This document shows positions 25,494 to 34,567 of a stretch of 64,000 nucleotides of DNA, piece after piece. The notes beneath the pieces are model-generated. The model was not told the origin of the DNA and did not search any database. It was given only the letters and a program-made list of their open reading frames with translations. The DNA is from an uncultured Sphingomonadales bacterium (GTDB taxonomy: Bacteria; Pseudomonadota; Alphaproteobacteria; Sphingomonadales; Sphingomonadaceae): the NCBI GenBank assembly GCA_903821605.1, contig CAIJLZ010000016.1, forward strand, positions 19,515 through 83,514. Reading direction: 5' to 3'. Position numbers and translations under genes: made by a program. The number at the start of each line of letters is the position of its first letter. The stretch's first letter is position 1.

Positions 25494-27140
25494 ATGATAC
25501 GGCAGATGAACGCACCCTGGGCATGGCTCGAACTCCCCGCCCCCCATCACAAGGCCTATGCGGAAAGCGGCGCTTGGGCTGGCAAGACCATTGCCGACCT
25601 CGCTTATGAACTGACAGCGGCCGACCCTGATTTTGTCGTCTTCCTTGCAGGTGATGAGCGCATGACGCGCGGCGAATTGCTCGCCGATGCCGAAGCGCTC
25701 TCGGTGTCCCTCGCCGAACTTGGCTTGCAGCCGGGCGATGTTGTCAGCTTCCAGACCCCGAACTGGATCGAAGCGGCGGTGATCAACCTCGCCTGCGCCA
25801 TGTCGGGCCTGATCATCAATCCGATCGTGCCGATTTATCGCGACCATGAAGTGAGCATGATGCTCGGCGATTGCGGCGCAAAGGCGTTCTTCGTCGCCTC
25901 CACCTTCCGCAACTTTGACTATGCCGCCATGGCCGAACGGCTGCGCCCGGACCTGCCCGAACTGCAGCATGTCATCACCGTGCGCGGTGCGAGCGGCACC
26001 ACCTATGAAAATCTGGTCAAGGCGGGCCGCGGCAAGCCGTTCCAGCGTCCGCAGGTCGATGCCGGCGCGGTCAAGATGCTGCTCTATACGTCTGGCACCA
26101 CCGGGCGTCCGAAGGGGGTGCTGCACAGCCATAACACGCTGAACCGGGTGCTGCGGATGACGGTCGAACATTGGGGCATCAACCCCGGCGACGCGATCAT
26201 CATGCCGTCGCCTGTCACCCATGTCAGCGGCTATGCCAACGGCCTTGAACTGCCGCTGATCGGCCAGACCCGTTCGATCATGATGGAAGTGTGGAACGCA
26301 CAGGATGCGCTGGCATTGATCGAACAGCATCAGGTCACGGGCACGGTTGCCGCAACCCCGTTTCTGATCGAATTGGCCAGCGCCGCCGCCGCCGCAGGCA
26401 CTCGCCTGCCCTCGCTCCGCTTCTTTGCCTGTGGTGGCGCAGCCGTGCCGCCGGAAGTCATTCCGACGGCCAATAAGGCGTTCGAAAACTGCGCCGCCTT
26501 CCGCGTGTTTGGCAGTTCGGAAGTGCCGCTTGTCACCCTTGGCTATCCGGGGCGCGAGAATGAACATCTCGCCGCCAGCACCGACGGCGCCATTGTCGAT
26601 TATGACGTGCGCATCGTCGATGATCAGGAAAATGATGTCGCGCCGGGACAGCATGGCGAAATTCTCGCCCGTGGTCCGGCCATGTTCCTTGGCTATGCCG
26701 ACCAGCAGCAAACCGCCGACGCCATCTCCGCCGATGGCTATTTCCGCACGGGCGACATTGGCTGCATCACGCCGGAAGGTGCGGTGCTGATTACCGGGCG
26801 CAAGAAAGACCTGATCATTCGCGGCGGCGAGAATATCTCTGCCAAGGAAATCGAGGACGTGCTCCACACCCATGCGGCCGTCAAGGAAGCGACCGTGGTC
26901 GCCATGCCGCATGCCCGGCTTGGTGAGGGGATTTGCGCCTATGTGATCCTGCGCGATGGGGGGTCGGTCGATGCCCATGGCTTGGCCAAGCATGTCGAGG
27001 CCTCGGGCCTTGCCAAGCAGAAAATCCCCGAGCGTTTCGAGTTCGTGGACGACTTTCCCCGCACTGCATCCGGCAAGATCCGCAAGGACCAGTTGCGCGC
27101 CGATGTCACCGCCAAGGTCGCGGCCCAAGCGGCCGTCTAA
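25494..27140 (+). CDS. AMP-forming acyl-CoA synthetase/ligase (ANL superfamily)
   Basis: A 548-residue ligase with ATG 25494 after AAGGACAGG. The adenylation motif LLYTSGTTGRPKGV is at about residues 196-209. YFRTGDIGCI and GRKKDLIIRGGENISAKEIE (the hinge) follow, and the catalytic lysine is in TASGKIRK near the C-terminus. It activates a carboxylic acid to its acyl-CoA with ATP, the entry step to beta-oxidation. It is transcribed divergently from the class C Rieske operon and 38 bases upstream of an SDR. Whether the acid is aromatic, fatty or steroidal cannot be decided here. Confidence 0.92.
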   Translation: MIRQMNAPWAWLELPAPHHKAYAESGAWAGKTIADLAYELTAADPDFVVFLAGDERMTRGELLADAEALSVSLAELGLQPGDVVSFQTPNWIEAAVINLACAMSGLIINPIVPIYRDHEVSMMLGDCGAKAFFVASTFRNFDYAAMAERLRPDLPELQHVITVRGASGTTYENLVKAGRGKPFQRPQVDAGAVKMLLYTSGTTGRPKGVLHSHNTLNRVLRMTVEHWGINPGDAIIMPSPVTHVSGYANGLELPLIGQTRSIMMEVWNAQDALALIEQHQVTGTVAATPFLIELASAAAAAGTRLPSLRFFACGGAAVPPEVIPTANKAFENCAAFRVFGSSEVPLVTLGYPGRENEHLAASTDGAIVDYDVRIVDDQENDVAPGQHGEILARGPAMFLGYADQQQTADAISADGYFRTGDIGCITPEGAVLITGRKKDLIIRGGENISAKEIEDVLHTHAAVKEATVVAMPHARLGEGICAYVILRDGGSVDAHGLAKHVEASGLAKQKIPERFEFVDDFPRTASGKIRKDQLRADVTAKVAAQAAV

Positions 27141-27178
27141 GCCCTCCCCCCTTCATCTCAGCATCAAAGGAAATCAAT

Positions 27179-27940
27179 ATGGATCTTGGACTTAAGGGCA
27201 AGAAGGTCATTCTCACCGGCGGTAGCCGGGGCATTGGTCGTGCCACCGTTGAACTGTTCGCGCAGGAAGGCGCGGATGTCGCTTTCTTCTCGCGCAACCC
27301 GGAACAGGTCGCCGAAGCCGTCGCCGCCGCTTCGAAGTTCGGCACCAAGATCATCGGCGAAGCCTTTGATTATGAAGCCGGCCCCGACGCCTATAAGGCA
27401 TGGCTGAACAGCGCCGCTGAAAAGCTGGGCGGCTGCGATATCTTCATTCCAATGGTCTCGACCTCGGGCGCGGGCGCGACTGGCGATTGGCAGAAGTCGT
27501 TCGATTATGACGTGATGGGTGCCGTGAACGGCGTCGAGACGCTTCAGCCCTATCTCGAAAAGTCGGGCGAAGGCGCGGTCGTGTTCATGTCGTCGACTGC
27601 GGCGCTCGAAACCTTCATCGTCCCGCAGGGCTATAACTCGATCAAGGCGGCGCTGCTGACCTATTCGAAGCAACTGGGCCAGGCGCTCGCCCCCAAGGGG
27701 ATCCGGATCAACGTTGTTTCCCCCGGCCCGATCAAATTCCCGGGCGGCAATTGGGAAACCATTCAAAAGCATGTGCCCGCGCTGCATGACGCGACCGAAG
27801 CCGCCTTCGCCATGGGCCGCTGGGGCGGTCCGGAAGAAGTGGCCAAGACCATCGTCTTCCTCGCCAGCCCGGCCTCGTCCTACACCACTGGTGCCAATGT
27901 CGTGATCGATGGCGGCTATACCAAGGGCGTCCGCTTCTAA
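27179..27940 (+). CDS. Short-chain dehydrogenase/reductase (SDR) 5
   Basis: ATG 27179 behind AAAGGAAA gives 253 residues. Motifs are ILTGGSRGIGRAT, FMSSTAALE and YNSIK (Tyr-x3-Lys), with NVVIDGGYTKGVRF at the end. FFSRNPEQ after beta-2 has Arg rather than Asp, which favours NADP. It follows the CoA ligase in the same direction and is closed by a terminator, so the two form a bicistronic unit. It may act on a hydroxyl of the acid or its CoA ester; substrate unknown. Confidence 0.9.
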   Translation: MDLGLKGKKVILTGGSRGIGRATVELFAQEGADVAFFSRNPEQVAEAVAAASKFGTKIIGEAFDYEAGPDAYKAWLNSAAEKLGGCDIFIPMVSTSGAGATGDWQKSFDYDVMGAVNGVETLQPYLEKSGEGAVVFMSSTAALETFIVPQGYNSIKAALLTYSKQLGQALAPKGIRINVVSPGPIKFPGGNWETIQKHVPALHDATEAAFAMGRWGGPEEVAKTIVFLASPASSYTTGANVVIDGGYTKGVRF

Positions 27941-27979
27941 TCCGCTTGCCCCTCCCCATGGGAGGAGCGTTCGGCCCAA

Positions 27980-28016
27980 ATACCGTCCCTTGCATGGTCA
28001 GGGGACGGTATTTTTA
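27980..28016 (+). terminator. Terminator after the CoA ligase-SDR operon
   Basis: ATACCGTCCC and GGGGACGGTAT form the stem, followed by TTTTTAT. It lies 40 bases after the SDR stop. Confidence 0.85.
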
Positions 28017-28105
28017 TATGCGCCGCATAGCGCCGGAATAACGCAGCCAGACGGAACTGGACTGGCCGACCCTAGCGAAAATTACAGGTAGGGCTGTCGG
28101 TTTTC

Positions 28106-28134
28106 TTGACCTGAATCAACCACAGTCAGGCCAA
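28106..28134. promoter_or_regulatory. Inverted repeat before the tandem Rieske operon
   Basis: TTGACCTGA and TCAGGCCAA are 9-base arms with one mismatch, separated by 11 bases. It ends 54 bases before the ATG at 28189 and is a good candidate operator. The element CTGTCGGTTTT, shared with the TetR operator region at 22164-22174, lies just upstream at 28094-28104. Confidence 0.55.
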
Positions 28135-28188
28135 GATGTGAGAATGATCCTCTCCAGAGAGACACTCCAGCGAGAGAGAGGAAAAACC

Positions 28189-29589
28189 ATGGCGGACCGC
28201 GATCCCGGTATTTCGAATGACGTTCCCCGTTGCCCCGGCACCAGTTGGAACGACATTCTCGACGCCGATGCCATTCAGCCGCCGCAGTTCATGTCCGATG
28301 ATCATTATCGCTATCTCGGTTCTGAACCGATCCCGGCGTCGCGCTATTATGACCCCGAATTTTTCAAATTGGAAAATGAGAAGGTCTGGCCGAACGTCTG
28401 GCAGTTTGCCGCGCGTGACGAGGAAATGCCGGAAGCGGGCGACTATGTGACCTATGAGAATGCCGGTCGTTCCTATCTGCTCGTTCGTCAGGACGACGGC
28501 AGCGTCAAGGCGTTCCACAATGTCTGCCTCCATCGTGGCCGCAAGCTGACGACGGATAGCGGCTTTGCCGATCAGTTCGTCTGCCCGTTCCATGGCTTTG
28601 CGTGGAATACCGATGGCACGCTGAAGAACATCCCCTGCCGCTGGGATTTCGGTCATCTGACCGACGAGAAGATGAAGCTGCCACAGGCCAGCGTCGGGCA
28701 TTGGGGCGGCTACATCTTCGTCCGCGATGCCGCCGAAGGCCCGTCGCTGGAGGAATATCTCGCCCCGCTGCCGGACTATTTCAAGGAATGGCGTCACGAA
28801 GATTGCGTGACCGTCGCGTGGGTCGGCAAGGTCGTGAAGGCGAACTGGAAGATCACCATGGAAGCCTTCATGGAATCCTACCACGCCTATGTGACGCACC
28901 CCCAATTGATGCCGTTCACCGGCGACGCCAACGCCGCTTATTGCGTCGTGGGCGAGCATGTGAACGTCAATTACACCCCGTTTGGGACCATGTCACCGCA
29001 CGTCGATGCCACGGGCAAGACGCAGCAATGGGTGGTGGACGAGTTCGTCAAATATAATGGCCGTTCCTCAGATAATTATGATCCGGAGAAGGACAATTAC
29101 AACGTCACCGTGCCGGAAGGCACAACCGCCCGTCGCGCGCTGGGTGAAGCGATGCGCAAGGCATCAGAGCGCGCCTTTGGCGGCGATTACAGCCAGGTTT
29201 CGGAATCCGAACTGCTCGATGCGCTGGTCTATAACGTGTTCCCGAACTTCGCACCGTGGGGCGGGTTCATGCCGAACATCGTCTATCGCTGGCGCCCGTG
29301 GCCGGATCAGGATCACTGCCTGATGGAAGTCCGCGTCATCGCCCGCGTGCCGGAAGGCCAGCCGCGTCCGCGCAGCGTCCCGATGCACCTGCTTTCCGAC
29401 AACGAGATCTGGGCAGATGCCCCCGAACTCGGCGTACTCGGCGCAGTGGTCGATCAGGACATGACCAACATGGAACTCACCCATGAAGGGTTGAAGGTCT
29501 CCAAAAACGGCAATGTCGAACTGGGCGATTATCAGGAAATCCGCATCCGGCATTTCCACAACCTGCTCTCTCACTATATCAACGGTTGA
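28189..29589 (+). CDS. Rieske non-heme iron oxygenase, alpha subunit (class A, paired)
   Basis: ATG 28189 behind GAGAGGAAAA gives 466 residues. The Rieske ligands C113, H115, C132 and H135 and the iron-site residues E229, H232 and H237 have the same numbering as in the 8191-9618 protein. The sequence is clearly its paralogue (for example SLEEYLAPLP, FVKYNGRS, NVFPNFAPWGGFMPNIVYRW). It is followed after 16 bases by a class C Rieske gene, so two different oxygenase alpha components are made together. They may form a hetero-oligomer or act on successive positions; sequence cannot decide. Confidence 0.92.
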   Translation: MADRDPGISNDVPRCPGTSWNDILDADAIQPPQFMSDDHYRYLGSEPIPASRYYDPEFFKLENEKVWPNVWQFAARDEEMPEAGDYVTYENAGRSYLLVRQDDGSVKAFHNVCLHRGRKLTTDSGFADQFVCPFHGFAWNTDGTLKNIPCRWDFGHLTDEKMKLPQASVGHWGGYIFVRDAAEGPSLEEYLAPLPDYFKEWRHEDCVTVAWVGKVVKANWKITMEAFMESYHAYVTHPQLMPFTGDANAAYCVVGEHVNVNYTPFGTMSPHVDATGKTQQWVVDEFVKYNGRSSDNYDPEKDNYNVTVPEGTTARRALGEAMRKASERAFGGDYSQVSESELLDALVYNVFPNFAPWGGFMPNIVYRWRPWPDQDHCLMEVRVIARVPEGQPRPRSVPMHLLSDNEIWADAPELGVLGAVVDQDMTNMELTHEGLKVSKNGNVELGDYQEIRIRHFHNLLSHYING

Positions 29590-29605
29590 TCGGAAAGGCA
29601 CGACC

Positions 29606-30790
29606 ATGACCGACCTCATCAAAGCCTATGGCGACGCAGCGGAAAAGATGCTGCACTTCGTCGAAACCAAGACCACCGATCAGGCGTCCAGCGTATTCGA
29701 AGTGCCGGTTGCCAATTATATGGACCCGGTGCTGTGGCAGAAGGAGCTTGATCTGATTTTCAAGCGCCTGCCGCTGATGCTTGCGCTCACCATCGAATTG
29801 CCGAAGGTGAACGACTATAAGGCGATGGATGTGATGGGCCTGCCCGTGCTCATCACCCGTGGCAAGGACGGTCAGGCGCGCGCCTTTCTCAACGTTTGCA
29901 AGCATCGCGCCATGCACATGGTCAAGGAAGGCAAAGGCAATTGTTCGCGCTTTGCCTGCCAATATCATGGCTGGACCTATGCCAATGATGGTGAACTGAT
30001 CGGCATTGCGGAATCGAGCACCTTTGGTGATGTCGATAAGAAGACGCTGGCGATGACCGAACTGCCCTGTCAGGAAGTGGCCGGCATGATCTTCGTGATC
30101 CTCACGCCGGGCCTTGAGATTGATGTGCCGACCTTCCTCGGCGGCATGCTTGACGATCTCGCCGCGCTGAAGCTTGAGACTTGGTATTACCACAAGGCCA
30201 AGACGATGATCGGTGCCAATTGGAAGGTGTCCTATGACGGCTATCTGGAAGGCTATCACTTTCAGGCCGCCCATACGAACACCGTCGCCACCCGTTCGCC
30301 GTCCAATCGCGCCAGCTACGAGGCCTTCGGCCCGCATATCCGCCTTGGCTTCCCCCAGAACAGCATCACCCGGCTCAAGGACCTCCCGCGTGAGGAATGG
30401 GGCAAGCAGGAAAACCACGGCTATGATTTCATCCGTATCCTGTTCCCGAACTTCAGCTTCTTTCTGGCCCCAGAAATGTGCCAGTACGCCCAACTTTTCC
30501 CGGGACCGACGCCAGACCGCAACATCACGGTGATGAACTATATCTACCCGACGGCACCGCAGAATGATGAAGAACTCAAGGCGCTCGACGAGATGAGCGA
30601 CTTCTTCTTCAATGTCGTCGAAGAGGAAGATTATTTCCTCGGCCTTAAGGTCCAAAACGGCCTTGAATCCGGCGCGATGAAGCACATCACCTTCGGCCGC
30701 AACGAGCCGGGCAACCAGTATTTCCACAAATGGGTAGACTATTATCTGGATGAAACCGGCAAGACGCCGAAGCCCGTGCTCAAGGCCTAA
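29606..30790 (+). CDS. Rieske non-heme iron oxygenase (class C, paired)
   Basis: ATG 29606 with GGAAAGG upstream gives 394 residues. The Rieske ligands are C98, H100, C118 and H121 (CKHRAMHM...CQYHGWTY). The iron site is YDGYLEGYHFQAAHTN with H218, H223 and Glu (E215) at the bridging place. It is a paralogue of the 24121-25293 protein. It lies between the class A oxygenase gene and, after a terminator, a Rieske ferredoxin gene that could supply electrons to both. No flavin reductase gene is nearby. Confidence 0.9.
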   Translation: MTDLIKAYGDAAEKMLHFVETKTTDQASSVFEVPVANYMDPVLWQKELDLIFKRLPLMLALTIELPKVNDYKAMDVMGLPVLITRGKDGQARAFLNVCKHRAMHMVKEGKGNCSRFACQYHGWTYANDGELIGIAESSTFGDVDKKTLAMTELPCQEVAGMIFVILTPGLEIDVPTFLGGMLDDLAALKLETWYYHKAKTMIGANWKVSYDGYLEGYHFQAAHTNTVATRSPSNRASYEAFGPHIRLGFPQNSITRLKDLPREEWGKQENHGYDFIRILFPNFSFFLAPEMCQYAQLFPGPTPDRNITVMNYIYPTAPQNDEELKALDEMSDFFFNVVEEEDYFLGLKVQNGLESGAMKHITFGRNEPGNQYFHKWVDYYLDETGKTPKPVLKA

Positions 30791-30816
30791 CCGCCTTTCC
30801 CCTCTCCTCCACCTCA

Positions 30817-30852
30817 CCCCGTTCGCCACCCGGCGGGCGGGGCTTTTCTTTT
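30817..30852 (+). terminator. Terminator after the tandem Rieske genes
   Basis: CCCCG..CGCC and GGCG..CGGGG pair around ACCC, with CTTTTCTTTT after the stem. The interval 30853-31042 holds no convincing gene; it carries two direct copies of GATATTT near 31000. Confidence 0.7.
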
Positions 30853-31042
30853 CCGTTTAGAGCATGCCTCGTCCGTACCACATGATCCGGACCCAGCCCC
30901 CTAAAACCGGCAGATACGCCTCTTTATTCCGATAGCTTTTGCCATTCGATGCACATCGCGATAACCGGCATCTGCAATCGCGCGATTCGATATTTGATAT
31001 TTGATAAGATCGTCCAGCGCACCAGAATGATAAGGCATAGAG

Positions 31043-31393
31043 ATGAGCGAGACTTGGCACCCGGTAATTGCCGAAGCTGACTTCCCGGAAGAGGGCAAGG
31101 CCACCACGATCGTCAATGGCTGGTATGTGCTGCTCGGCAAGGTCGATGGCCAGTATCACGCCGTCAACGACCGCTGCACCCATGCGGCGTCCTTCCTGTC
31201 CACCGGACGCATTCGTCGCGGTGCGGTGATGTGCCCGCTGCATGGCGCGCGTTTTGAGCTCGCTTCTGGCCGTTGCCTCGGCAGCGCCTATCGCGACCTG
31301 CGCACCTTCGCCGTGCGCGTCGAAAATGGCCAGATCGAAGTGCAGGTGCCGGATGTGGCACCTTCGATGGAAGAACTGCCGATTTCGCTCTGA
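31043..31393 (+). CDS. Rieske-type [2Fe-2S] ferredoxin
   Basis: A 116-residue protein with one Rieske domain. The ligands are C45, H47, C64 and H67 (CTHAASFL...CPLHGARF), followed by GRCLGSAYRDLRTFAV. This is the ferredoxin (NirD/BphF-like) type that transfers electrons from a reductase to a Rieske oxygenase. It is the only such ferredoxin in the window, although seven oxygenase components are encoded, so it may serve several of them. It has its own terminator. No partner reductase is seen. Confidence 0.92.
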   Translation: MSETWHPVIAEADFPEEGKATTIVNGWYVLLGKVDGQYHAVNDRCTHAASFLSTGRIRRGAVMCPLHGARFELASGRCLGSAYRDLRTFAVRVENGQIEVQVPDVAPSMEELPISL

Positions 31394-31413
31394 GCGAACC
31401 GACATATTCACCC

Positions 31414-31450
31414 AAAAAGGGGAGGCACCAACTGGCGCCTCCCCTTTTTT
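31414..31450 (+). terminator. Terminator after the Rieske ferredoxin gene
   Basis: AAAAAGGGGAGGC pairs with GCCTCCCCTTTTTT around a short loop 20 bases after the stop; a textbook Rho-independent terminator. Confidence 0.9.
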
Positions 31451-31543
31451 GTGCGCGGCGGCCCATCCCCTGCCCTTTGACATAGGTTGCGCGCCCGCCG
31501 CCCCGGTCTAGTCTCCCCCCAGTCCATATCAAGGAGAGAGACT

Positions 31544-31960
31544 ATGGCTTTCAATGGCCCCGCCGAAGACCGGCTTGCTATCCGTGAATTGCTCGACATC
31601 TATGCCGACGCCGTGACCCGTGTCAGCGCCGAAGATTGGGGCGCTTGCTGGGCCGAAGATAGCTCATGGTCGATGCCCGACTATCCGGAATTCGGCACCA
31701 AGACCGGCAAGGCCGAAATCGTCGGCCTGTGGATCGAAGCGATGAAGCATTATCCGGGCCTGATGTTCGAAGCTTGGCCAGGCTCGATTGACGTGAACGG
31801 CAACGAAGCCAAGGTCCGCAGCTATACCGCCGAAGTCTATGACCAAGGCGGCAAGACCATCCGCGACCGTGGCGTCTATGACGACGTCTGCGTCAAGATC
31901 GACGGCAAGTGGCTGTTCAAGAGCCGCATCTTCAAGAATATCCATCGCCAGTCCGTCTGA
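31544..31960 (+). CDS. SnoaL-like / NTF2-fold protein 3
   Basis: ATG 31544 behind AAGGAGAG gives 138 residues. IRELLDIYADAVTRVSAEDW, CWAEDSSWSMPDYPEFG and the C-terminal KIDGKWLFKSRIFKNIH follow the SnoaL-like polyketide-cyclase/NTF2 pattern. It is the fourth such gene in the region when the tandem fusion is counted once. It stands alone between two terminators, downstream of the Rieske ferredoxin. A role in handling an oxygenated intermediate is likely but unproven; no catalytic Asp/His pair is assigned. Confidence 0.82.
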   Translation: MAFNGPAEDRLAIRELLDIYADAVTRVSAEDWGACWAEDSSWSMPDYPEFGTKTGKAEIVGLWIEAMKHYPGLMFEAWPGSIDVNGNEAKVRSYTAEVYDQGGKTIRDRGVYDDVCVKIDGKWLFKSRIFKNIHRQSV

Positions 31961-31983
31961 ACCACACAGAGGATCGCGCAATG

Positions 31984-32019
31984 AAAAGGCCCCGGGGGAC
32001 ATTCCCCGGGGCCTTTTTC
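31984..32019 (+). terminator. Bidirectional terminator between SnoaL-like 3 and TonB receptor 2
   Basis: AAAAGGCCCCGGGG pairs with CCCCGGGGCCTTTTT around GACATT. The genes on both sides converge on it. Confidence 0.92.
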
Positions 32020-32104
32020 TTGTCTGCGGCGGACGCGTGGACGGCACGCAAAAGAAAAGGGGGGCCGTTGCCAGCCCCCCTTCCCTGTTTCAGTCGTTGA
32101 CCGA

Positions 32105-34567
32105 TTAGAAACGCTTGGTCAGCTGAACCTGAACCGTGCGCGGCACGTTGCCGAAACCGAGCTGGTCAGCATGCACACCACCCGGCGTACCGGCGCCACC
32201 GCCAGTCGACGGACCATCAACCACGCCCGAGACGTAGAACTTGTTGGTCAGGTTCTTGCCGATCAGCGCGAGCTGCCAATTGTCGTCCTCAGCACCAACG
32301 CGGATGCTGGCATCCAGTACGCCATAGCTGCCCTGCTTCGAATCCGGGTTACCGAAGCCCGAAGCAATATACGCATCGCTGTACCGTGCATCGACGTTCA
32401 CACCGGCCTTGAGACCGTTGCCAACTGCCGTGTCATAGCCAACGCCAAAGCTGCCCGTCCACTCCGGTGCCACCGACAGCGGCGCACCATTGAGGTTCTG
32501 ACGCGGGCTACCACTAACGATGTTGCAGCCTTCGGTCGGGGTCTGACCCGCATAGCAAGGAGCGCTATCAAAGCTGGTGTAACGCGCACGGTTATAGTTG
32601 GCCGAACCATGAACATTCAGGCCCGGAACAGCGCGCGGCGCATATTCGAATTCGACTTCCACACCCTTGGTACGGGCGTCCGCCGTCAGCGTCTGGAACG
32701 CGAAGATCGGCGAGTTGAAGAAGTCGACCTGCAGGTCCTTATAGGCGTAGCTGTAAAGGCCAACGTTGAAGCGCAACTGACGGTCAAGCAAGGTGCTCTT
32801 CACGCCGACTTCGAAGCCACGGGCACGTTCCGGGTTGAACGTAAGATCGCCATAGGGATCGTTGGAGAACATCGAGTTGATGCCGCCGTTCGAGAACCCA
32901 CCCGACTTATAGGCCGTCTTGAACGCACCATAAACCAGCACGTCCTTGGTCGGCTTCCAGCTGATCGTCGCTTCGGGCGACCAGTTGTTGAAGGTCTGCT
33001 TGGCATAGACTTCGCCCAGACCATCCACCGCATCCTGCGGACGGAAGATCGCCTGCACGCCGATGTTGTTGTACGGCTGCGTGAAGTAGCTGTCCTTGGT
33101 TTCATGGGTGTAACGCGCACCGCCGGCGAGTTCGACGTTCGACAGCACCTTCCACGTCACCTGACCGAAGAGCGCAGTGGTTTCACCCTTGGTGAAGCTG
33201 GTCTTGGTGGTGGCGAGGTTCTGGTTTTCCGCCGACACCGTGTCATCACGGACGCCCGCGAACATAATGAACTGGTCGAAGTCGCGCTTGGTCTTCTGAT
33301 AGAGACCGCCAACCATCAGGTTGACCGGGCCATCATAGGTGGTCAGCGCGCGGACTTCCTGCGAAAACGCCCAGAAGGTCGAATTTTCAGTCGCCCAAGT
33401 GCCGTTATCGCTGGTCTGGAAATCGCAGGCGCATGCCCAGCGGTTATTGTTCTTGTTGAAGTTGGTCACCGAGGTGAAGGTGACATCATCCGTGACATAG
33501 TTGATGTTGCCGGTGATCGCGAACGAGCGATAGCGGTTGTACAACTGGCCGTCTTCCTTCGAATAAGGGAAGTTGGCTGCGATGTCGGTCGGGATGTTGT
33601 TCTGGTGGGTCACGAAGCTACCGCCGCATGCATAGCCGGTCAGTTGGCTGACACCGGTCGGGCAATGAAAGGCGCTGTAGTTCCACGACGAGTTGTTGAC
33701 GCTGTTGTGGCTATAGGAGCCCTTCAGGGTCGCGGTCAGCTGATCGGTCGGGGTGAACTTCAGGGTCACGCGGCCGAGCAGTTCTTTTTCACCCGGGCCA
33801 TCCTTCGACGCCGGAGTCGCGACGTGGCCGAGCGCGTTGCCGTCACCACCGTCAAGGAGATCTGCAATGTCGAGGTTGGTGTAGGTGCGGTTGACCGACT
33901 CGTTCTTGTAATAGCCGCCCCACATTTTCGAACCGCGCACCGCGATGCGCAGGCCGACCGTATCGCTCAGCGGGCCGGAAGCAATCGCTTCAACCTGCGC
34001 CTGCTGGGCCTTGAATTCATAACCGACACGGCCGATGATTTCGAGCTTGTCGCCCGGTTCAGCGGTCTTGAGCGAGATCACGCCAGCGGTGGCGTTCTTG
34101 CCGAAGAACAGGGCCTGCGGGCCCTTCAGGATTTCCGCACCGGCGAGGTCGAAGAAACCTTCGTTGATGACGCGGCCCTGACCATAATAGACGCCGTCCA
34201 CGACCACGGCGACCGACTGTTCGATACCGATCGAGGTCGACGACGAACCGATGCCGCGCATGGTGAGCTGTGCGCCCGAACCGTTCGAAGCGCGACCCAC
34301 CGAGAAGTTCGGGGTACGAGCGGCGATCTTTTCGATCGAGGTCAGGTCCTGACGCTGGATCATTTCAGCCGAAACGGCGCTCACGTTCACAGGCACGTCC
34401 TGGACGCTTTCCTGACGCTTACGCGCGGTGACGACGATATCCTGAATACCACCTTCGTCCGCCTGCGCTGCATCCGCAGTCTGGGCGGCGGCAACAGCCG
34501 GGATCGAGGCAAAAGCAAGCGCGATCAGGCTGACCGAAAGCTTGGTGTTAAGAGATTTGTTAGTCAT
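32105..34567 (-). CDS. TonB-dependent receptor 2
   Basis: ATG 34567 with GGAGG five bases upstream gives 820 residues. A signal peptide (MTNKSLNTKLSVSLIALAFA ... VAAAQ) is followed by a TonB-box-like segment GIQDIVVTARKRQESVQDVP. The plug has AGAEILKGPQALFFGKNATA and the barrel ends in VQVQLTKRF. It is the common sphingomonad type of catabolic TonB receptor. It is divergent from the MDR oxidoreductase gene at 34700. Together with receptor 1 it indicates that the catabolic substrate enters through active outer-membrane transport. Confidence 0.93.
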   Translation of the reverse strand: MTNKSLNTKLSVSLIALAFASIPAVAAAQTADAAQADEGGIQDIVVTARKRQESVQDVPVNVSAVSAEMIQRQDLTSIEKIAARTPNFSVGRASNGSGAQLTMRGIGSSSTSIGIEQSVAVVVDGVYYGQGRVINEGFFDLAGAEILKGPQALFFGKNATAGVISLKTAEPGDKLEIIGRVGYEFKAQQAQVEAIASGPLSDTVGLRIAVRGSKMWGGYYKNESVNRTYTNLDIADLLDGGDGNALGHVATPASKDGPGEKELLGRVTLKFTPTDQLTATLKGSYSHNSVNNSSWNYSAFHCPTGVSQLTGYACGGSFVTHQNNIPTDIAANFPYSKEDGQLYNRYRSFAITGNINYVTDDVTFTSVTNFNKNNNRWACACDFQTSDNGTWATENSTFWAFSQEVRALTTYDGPVNLMVGGLYQKTKRDFDQFIMFAGVRDDTVSAENQNLATTKTSFTKGETTALFGQVTWKVLSNVELAGGARYTHETKDSYFTQPYNNIGVQAIFRPQDAVDGLGEVYAKQTFNNWSPEATISWKPTKDVLVYGAFKTAYKSGGFSNGGINSMFSNDPYGDLTFNPERARGFEVGVKSTLLDRQLRFNVGLYSYAYKDLQVDFFNSPIFAFQTLTADARTKGVEVEFEYAPRAVPGLNVHGSANYNRARYTSFDSAPCYAGQTPTEGCNIVSGSPRQNLNGAPLSVAPEWTGSFGVGYDTAVGNGLKAGVNVDARYSDAYIASGFGNPDSKQGSYGVLDASIRVGAEDDNWQLALIGKNLTNKFYVSGVVDGPSTGGGAGTPGGVHADQLGFGNVPRTVQVQLTKRF

